Shown here in pieces: positions 57,601-64,000 of a stretch of DNA of 64,000 nt. Each line of letters starts with the position of its first letter. Position 1 is the first letter of the stretch. The position numbers were made by a program, and so were the translations under genes. The stretch is from Heterodera schachtii. Taxonomy: Eukaryota > Nematoda > Chromadorea > Rhabditida > Heteroderidae. The notes beneath the pieces were generated by a model that was not told where the DNA came from, did no database searches, and saw only the letters and a program-made list of their open reading frames with translations. The DNA is taken from assembly GCA_023374025.1 (NCBI GenBank), contig SIJG01000005.1, positions 2,741,427 through 2,805,426 of the forward strand, given 5' to 3'.

Positions 57601-60600
57601 GGCCGATGAAAATTCATTGATAAGACATTCCAAAACATTTTTCTTTTGTCCAGCCGTTTTCCCACGCATTATGGCCAAGTGTGCTGTTATGACGAAAAGG
57701 GCTTTCTGATGCAGACCACGTACCAGGTCGGTTCAGATTCACTCCAATGAATTAGCAGAATTTAAAATAAAAGTGAAAAGCAAAGAAAAAGTGATCAGAG
57801 AGATGGGATTGATCAAAAAGGCAATCCATTGGCATGAGAAAAATATTAACATTGAGAAATAATAAGAAACTGTGACTGATCTTTGAAAGAGCTCGGCATT
57901 CGGGATTGTTCCAGAGAATGAACAAAAACATGAAATAATTTTTTCCAATTTTTAAAAAATTATTATTTAAATGATTCTAAAAGAATTTTTAAATTTTCCT
58001 ATTTTTGGTAAGCAAAGCCTTCTGGCCTCTATGATCAAAAGCTCATATTTTATTTATTTCAGCCGGTGATAAAAGTGATTGAAGAAACGCCGTACAACCC
58101 GGGCTATCCGTTGCGTGCCTACGAATTCGGCACTTCCCCTTACATGGGACAGTTCGAAGTGCCCGGACTGTCCGCGTTTCACCACGACTACATGCCATAC
58201 TTTCTGTGCTGCAAATTTGCCAAGTTTCGCTGTCAACTGTTCTACTGGCGGCGGCCAAGCAGCGGATGCCAACAGTACCAACCGCCGGCCATTGGTAGGC
58301 ACAGAAAGGCAAAACGGTTGTACATGGGCAACTTTTAATGGCATTTGGGGGGGGGGGGGGGAGTTTTATGCCAATTTGAAATGAAATTAATGCCATCAAT
58401 ATGAGAAAAGTGTATTTGCCTGTTTGAAATGTAAGCCAAAACATTAGAAAATCAAGCGCCACGGATTGCCCCGAAATATTATTTGATTTTAATTTGTAAA
58501 CAGTGAGATATGAAAGTTTGTCAAGGCCTGGGGCTTAGACTTCACGAAATTAGTTTTAATCTTTTTAAATCTGTTAATTGTTTAGGAACATCAAAATTAT
58601 CTAACTGACAATTTATATTTTCCTTAATTATTTAATAATTAAACATTTTTTAATAACTTGAAATAAAATTAAAATTTTATCCAAGAAATTCAGGTTTTCA
58701 TGCCTAATACCTAACCTGTACCTGAATTTAGGTCTGGGCCGCCCTGAATTTAATAAAACATTTTCTTTTTAGCTTTAAGTGCCGAATATCAATGTGAATT
58801 CAATCTTTTAAAAATTGAAAAATATTTTTGCGCAGGCGAAGCGATGGGCGCCGGCACTTTCCACACAATTGACAATGACAAATTTGTGTTCAACGAGCCC
58901 GGTGTGTACACGCTGCTGTACATCCCGAAGACGGTGAACAACCCGGAAGTGCGCATTCAAATCCGACTTGAGCGCTACCCGAACCGACGCGTCGATTTCA
59001 GTACGACAAATTGTGGCGGGGAATGGGGTGAATATTTCCCCCCCCCCCCCAAAAAGGCATGCTCGGCCGCTACCTGTCCCAGGAACAGTTGGTGCAGCCG
59101 ACCAACGCCACCGTAATCACCGGTAATTACTCCGCCTAATCAATCGCCCAGGTGACTATTACAATTCATGAGATAGGAATTACGCTGGAGGCCACCGGCA
59201 CCGACCGCGTGCATGTGATGGCACGCGGAGACACGCGCCGGTTCCGCTACCGTACCTCGGTCATTGTTGGCAACATTCTGCGCTACTTTGACACAATGCG
59301 TTTGCAACGCTTTCGGGGTAAGCTTACAGTAATAAGCGCTAATTGCTTGGGGTTTTTAGATTATACAGGGTGTGATAAAACGGAGCAGGTCGTTTCCCCC
59401 CGTCGTTTCCCCTCCGAAAAATTTTTTTTAAAAATTTTTAAAACAGAATGTTCAAAAAAAATCCTTAGGAAAAAGATTTTCGACGGGAGGGAAACGGCGG
59501 GGGGAAATGAAGTGCATCCGCGATAAAAGTTCGGAAAGTTTTTAGGGTTTTCGAACCCTAGAATTTAAAATTTGGTTTTATTCCCCCCTAAGGTGTGCTG
59601 ATCTATGTGAACAATGTGGAGCGGGGTCAGCCCGAGGTGTACGTTGTGCTGGAAGAAGCGCAGATCGGGGTCCGCATCAGAGAATCCTACGCGGTGGACA
59701 TTGACCGTATGCCGATGTACCAAGAGTCCATGGGCATGTTGGACATTGCCCTGTCGGTGCCACCGCAGTACGGCGTGGTAAGTTTGAGGAGTATGACATT
59801 TTGTTTGTTCAAAATTTTGAATTTCTACAGCAACCGGACGGGGACAAAACGCGGGAGCAGGAAACACGCCAACGCTACAATTTGCCACGGGTGTCCGGCC
59901 TGATGAGGCCGTTCCCCGACACGTCCACCGGCTCCATTTACTCGACCCTGACACTGAACGAAGTGAACTCGGAGGCGATACGTCAACAGATCATCAACTA
60001 CTGTAGGTTTTAATTATACAGTTAGCAAAACTGTTGGAATACTGTAATTGTCCGTTTACTGTAACAAGAAAAAGAAATTTTGGCATCTTTTGTGTGTGGG
60101 TTTTGAATTGGCATTGACATTGGCATATTTCCGCAGACCGAATCCCGGGCTCCGGCGAACGCTTCACGGACTATCAGCAGCAGGCGTTGAACCAATTCCA
60201 AATCCCCACCGACAACATGTTCACCACCAGCAAGGAGGAGGACAAGAAGTTCGAGGCGTTCCCCGAGGCGTCCATCAAAAGTGAGCCCATCTACAAAACG
60301 GCGGCCATCTACGAAACGTAATAAATAATAAATATTAGGGGAAAAATAAACAAACTATGAGGGGGGACGGACAAATGATCCATCCGACTTAGGCCTCAGT
60401 ATCGTTTTGTGCCTCGGACCGGCGCTGTGCTAATGCAAATGCTGCAGCAGTGCAACGATTTGGCCAACCGAGAGACAAGTGCGTTTGACGGGGAGGACAC
60501 CAGAGTATAAATATTGCCAATAAAGGCCGTTGGGACAGGGGTGTGCGAAAAACAAACAAAAATTTAGACGAAAACGAAAAAGGGACGAAAATTTAAAATT

Positions 60601-62446
60601 TTTAAATTCAAAAACGAAACGAAAATATTTTGACGGACGAAAACGAAACTGAAAAAGTGACGAAAAAAGAGGACGAAACGAAAACAACACGAAATTTCGC
60701 ATATCCTTGGTTGGGACTAATTTTTCTTGGTCTAAACACTTCGCGTCATTTCCACCGTCTTGGTTCTCAGGATAAATTCTCGGTCTTAACTCTTTCAAAG
60801 TGTCTCCTTATTCGGACTGTCTCCTGCTGCTACTTATACCCAACTGAGTACTGCTTGAACTCTTCAGTTGGTCTTCAGCCGTACCAAGGCCAAATGTACT
60901 GGGACTGGGCCAGCCAATGCCCGGACAATCCCGGAAAAATCTTGCAAGAATGTGGTGACAATGTGCCTTGTCTGTACGATTACACGCTGCTGAACGCGGA
61001 AGTGTTGGGCAACGAAGTGAAGGACACGTGGAACGCGTTCTTCCATGACCGTTGGTCCGCCATTCAAAATTGTACGGCATTTTTGGCGCAAATTCCAATT
61101 TTAAACGGAATGCCAAATTCGTTGTAATAGTGTTGTCCCTAATTTGCGCAGATAACAGTTGTGGCCCGATCAACATTGAGTACCCGGAATATCTGATCAA
61201 AACTCCGGCACTCTCCTCCGGCTACCTCCAGGGGGACATTGCGCGTTTCGAGTGCTTCCAAACTCACTGGATCAAAGGGGATGCCGAGTTTAAATGTGAT
61301 GAAATACGATCAACAATTAAAACATGGGATATGAGCTTTTTGACTCTTTGATTGGGCCAGGGACTGATCAGGAACAATCTGATGAAATTTATACTGCCAA
61401 ATTCGAATTGATTCAATTTAATAATGGTCACAGAGATTGGACCAAAAGAAGCGATTCAAAGTAATCAAATTAAAGTGACAGGTAGAATTAGACAGACAGA
61501 AATTGTTCCGATCAAGACCAAAACTAACAAAGTAATCTGTGATCAATTAGAGAGAAATGTGCCAAGGTTTCTCCCTGTTTATGAAAAGTTCAGGTACCCA
61601 AGTGGTGGACTACAACTTCCCGCAAATGTGGCGCTTTGAATGGAACAAAGGCTCCCAGCCGTGGTGCCGTTCGCGAGAGATGGACAACATGGTGAGTGCA
61701 CTTTTTATTACAGTGCAGCACCAAACTTTGAACATTTAAATCGGATGGTAAATTTCTGCATTAAATTTTTGAATTTTTGTCCGTTTTGCGAATGGCCCAA
61801 TAAATGCACTTTTGAATTGGAACAGTCAACTTCACCTTTACATTTGCACATTCAGTTGACCTGGCTGACAGGCATTCTGTCAACCGTCGGTGCCATTCTC
61901 GTGCTGATTCTCTGCTTTTTGTGCTGTTGGTGTGTCAAAGTTCGTCGTCGCAAGGAACAAGAACAGTCCGCCGGTGGGCGACCAATGCGACAGCAATTCC
62001 CTCGGGTAATTGCCAGAGGGTCGCAACAGCTGGTTTTTCGGGTCGGGAAAAAGTCTACGGGTTTAGGGTCGGGGAAAAATTCGGGTCTCGGGAACCCGGA
62101 ACATCCCTGGTTCCAACCGAACAAAACTCCCGTTTTTGTGTCCGTTCTGACTGATCGGATGATTTTAAAAATGCCGTTTTTGCTCAAGAGTCTCGAGTCT
62201 GAGACGTCGTTGCGCCCGAAGAGTGGCCTCAGCTCCTCCCTCGCTGCTTCGCCTAATGCTGCAAAAAATGGCTCCGGCGTAGCGCATCCGATGCTGCCTA
62301 CTGGCGCACCGCGCCGCGCTGCAGTGCCCGAACCATCGGCTGGCGGTGAGCTGAGGGCGCGCCATGCCGCGGCGGTGCCAACCCGCGGTGCCGGCGGAAC
62401 GGAAGAGGAACGGCGCCAACTGCTCGGCCTAAACACATCCGTGTGA
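51679..62446 (+). CDS. mesh: Mesh/SUSD2-type protein: NIDO, AMOP, vWD, sushi, TM
   Basis: Thirty-one exons join in phase to 1532 residues; the first is 51679-51973, the last 62189-62446 (acceptor chosen by frame and CTCAAG). Order: signal peptide (to about 36), Gly/Pro-rich linker, nidogen-type NIDO region (about 99-345), an Ig/TIG-like part, AMOP (about 647-915, with CPCMEHQAKFDLGRF and CCYDEKG), vWD-like domain (about 917-1315, ending CGDNVPCLYDYTLLNAE), one sushi module (about 1317-1397), a transmembrane helix (about 1401-1424) and a basic, Ala/Pro-rich cytoplasmic tail. This is the architecture of insect Mesh, vertebrate SUSD2 and C. elegans K03H1.5; Mesh works at epithelial smooth septate junctions. 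A Gly/Tyr-rich insert (exon 57383-57561) interrupts the AMOP region. Four introns (starting 52099, 53374, 54366, 55353) use GC donors. A hAT-type element lies in the intron after exon 26. Confidence 0.92.
53795..53960. repeat. G/C-run hairpin and GC-rich repeat in an intron
   Basis: A G12 run, then GGGGGCTAAAGCCCCC, a clean hairpin, followed by a C-run and later CGGCGGCGCCTACCGGCACC, a copy of the dispersed GC-rich repeat. It lies in intron 6 of the Mesh-type gene. Confidence 0.6.
60529..60717. mobile_element. Short hAT-like MITE in a Mesh-gene intron
   Basis: The 8-bp direct repeat GTTGGGAC flanks 60537-60709. The ends are related inverted repeats (AGGGGTGTGCGAAA and complement of AAGGATATGCGAAA). 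The interior is GACGAAAACGAAA simple sequence. The first C of the CAGGG end may belong to the target duplication. Splice sites of the host intron are intact. Confidence 0.65.
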
Positions 62447-63268
62447 AATCAATAGCCGGATGAGTTGACTGATCTGATCAGAAGATGAAGAAGAATGGCA
62501 TGACACTTTGACCCCCTCAGGGAACGAAATGATTGATATTTATTGTATATATTTAAATGATTTTGCTTTGTTTTGAACTTTAACAAGGAAACGGATAAAA
62601 ATTCTATTCTTTGTCAGAGAGATAATCATTTAGGCTACCGGACTTTTCGAAAGCGGACACTTCGCAGCAAAGGATATTTCAACAGTCCGTATAAAATTTT
62701 CTGACAAATCGGCAGTGAACCGTGCGCGCCCAACTGAGGTAGACCGTCATTTTTAAAATTTAGCCTCATTGTCCTATCAAAAAACCACAAAATGAGGCTA
62801 AAGCCTCAGATCTGGCAGCCCTGGTTTTGTACCAGTAGCAGGGGCTAGGACAGAGATAGAACCAAAAAAATTGATGCGAAGAACGGTAGAGAATGTTGGG
62901 AAAAATCTCCACGATACGGCAATTGCTTTTGTGTCCCATCCCACTTCAATTTTCGTTTTTTTAAATTGTAGGTTGTAGGGCCTTAAATTTTTTACTGTTT
63001 ATTAAAATCACAGGATTTGCTTTGTTGTTTTGTTGCTGACAGAAGCCGTCGTTAATTGCTACGCTGATATTTTAGTATAAAAATGCTTTTTTTCTTCTCC
63101 TCTGCCTCATTCCATTCATTCATTCGTCACATTTCTGGACACATTTTATTCTCTATATTTTTTGTTGTCGCTCGATTTGCTTATTGTTTAGGAAACAAAT
63201 TACCTATTTATTCTGATTGTGTCACCAGTTAATTGTAAAACGGCAAAGCGTCCTAATTGCAGCAAAAA
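62447..63268. other. Intergenic region with a 12-bp-stem hairpin
   Basis: Between two same-strand genes. TTTAGCCTCATT (62759) pairs with AATGAGGCTAAA (62791-62802) around a 20-nt loop; related degenerate copies lie at about 37815 and 34335. The stretch 63000-63260 should hold the promoter of the F-box-like gene. No exon is seen. Confidence 0.5.
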
Positions 63269-64000
63269 ATGAATAGACGGTAAGGAAATTTTGATAAATT
63301 TCAAAATTTTCCATTTTTCCTAATTTTTCCATGTTTTTAAGTTGGTTGTGCGGCGACATTTGGATGAATATTCTGCCCTTCTTTGACCATGGTAAACTCG
63401 GCCTCCAAATCGCATTGCTTTCTGACCGTTACGATGTTTTGGTGGACATCCATTTTGATGGCAAAAAGGAATTTACGCTTTGGCGATGTATCAAAATTGG
63501 CAAGGACGGAGGACCAAGAGGGAGACTGTCTGTACAGCAGATCGATGGCACATTTGTGGATTTTCCGATGCCAAAACATCCGCTTCCCAACAAAATTCGT
63601 TTTCGTTTCCTTCTGATTGAGTAATTTTTAACTTTGTGTATTTTAAGGCTTGTGTATTTTAATTAATTTCTTCAGGTACATTGACCATTCCGTCATTACA
63701 TTTCTCCGTTCGAACAAGCAAATTTGGGACAGAATGGGCACCAAATTGGAGTTCAGTGTGAATACATACGATTCAGATGTTTTGGCAATTGAAATTTGGC
63801 CAATTTTTGCTACCAACATTCGGCACTTGTGCTTTGAGAATGGCGCTCATTTGGACAATTTGCGTCGTCACATTTCGCCGACACTTCTCACCGACATTGA
63901 TCAATTGAATTCAATCGATTCTGGTTATCTGTTCCCCGATGGAAATGCTCCGAATTCAACTGCTGGTCAAGCGTTGGCCAAATGGTTGCAAACTCCGACA
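63269..64000 (+). CDS. F-box-like family protein, 5' part (cut by window end)
   Basis: Exon 1 is only 11 nt (63269-63279, MNR plus two bases) behind an acceptor (AATTGCAG). Exon 2 is 63342-63620 and exon 3 starts at 63676 and runs off the window. The protein begins WLCGDIWMNILPFFDHGKLG, which has the length and hydrophobic pattern of an F-box helix pair. LQIALLSDRYDVLVD, FTLWR, PLPNKIRF and YIDHSVITFLRSNKQIWD follow. From memory this layout matches a family present in many copies in cyst nematodes and treated as F-box/SKP1-binding proteins. Function as a ubiquitin-ligase adaptor is inferred from that. The C-terminus is unknown. Confidence 0.6.

Overview
The window is eukaryotic and reads as a plant-parasitic tylenchid nematode, most likely a cyst nematode (Globodera/Heterodera type). 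The DNA is AT-rich. Genes are cut into many short exons by introns mostly of 45-500 bp with TTTTCAG-like acceptors, and many start codons sit just behind such an acceptor, as expected for spliced-leader trans-splicing. GC-AG introns are unusually frequent, G/C homopolymer runs are common, and the last gene resembles an F-box-like family I remember as expanded in cyst nematodes. The species call is inference. All exon models were assembled by hand from splice signals and reading phase; no transcript or database evidence was available.

Layout. 1-5.3 kb: no gene, but a non-autonomous hAT element with an exact 8-bp target duplication. 5.3-10.9 kb: two convergent phospholipase A2-like membrane-protein genes whose middle exons and introns are nearly identical while both ends have diverged. 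13.7 kb: small secreted Gly/Tyr/Met-rich peptide gene. 16.4-19.3 kb (minus): secreted low-complexity protein with two histidine clusters. 22.2-23.7 kb: small secreted PAN/apple-like protein; its last exons are duplicated at 27.4-27.8 kb around a minisatellite and a foldback-like element. 28.2-31.4 kb (minus): complete 16-exon serine carboxypeptidase. 32.4-34.9 kb: EBAG9/RCAS1-like protein, divergently arranged from the carboxypeptidase. 35.3-35.8 kb: second hAT element. 36.6-39.7 kb: two very small secreted or membrane proteins. 42.0-48.7 kb: PAN+ZP apical matrix protein of the NompA/NOAH type with a long Thr/Ser-rich insert. 51.7-62.4 kb: a 31-exon Mesh/SUSD2-type protein (NIDO, AMOP, vWD-like, sushi, TM). 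63.3 kb to the end: 5' part of an F-box-like gene.

The genes do not form an operon or a pathway. A loose theme is extracellular and epithelial-surface proteins (ZP matrix protein, Mesh-type protein, PAN protein, glycine-rich and histidine-rich secreted proteins, secreted carboxypeptidase). The most informative structural features are the partly homogenised PLA2-like pair, the 747-bp direct repeat bracketing a 3.4-kb insertion, three short hAT-type elements with target duplications, and about one intron in eleven using a GC donor.
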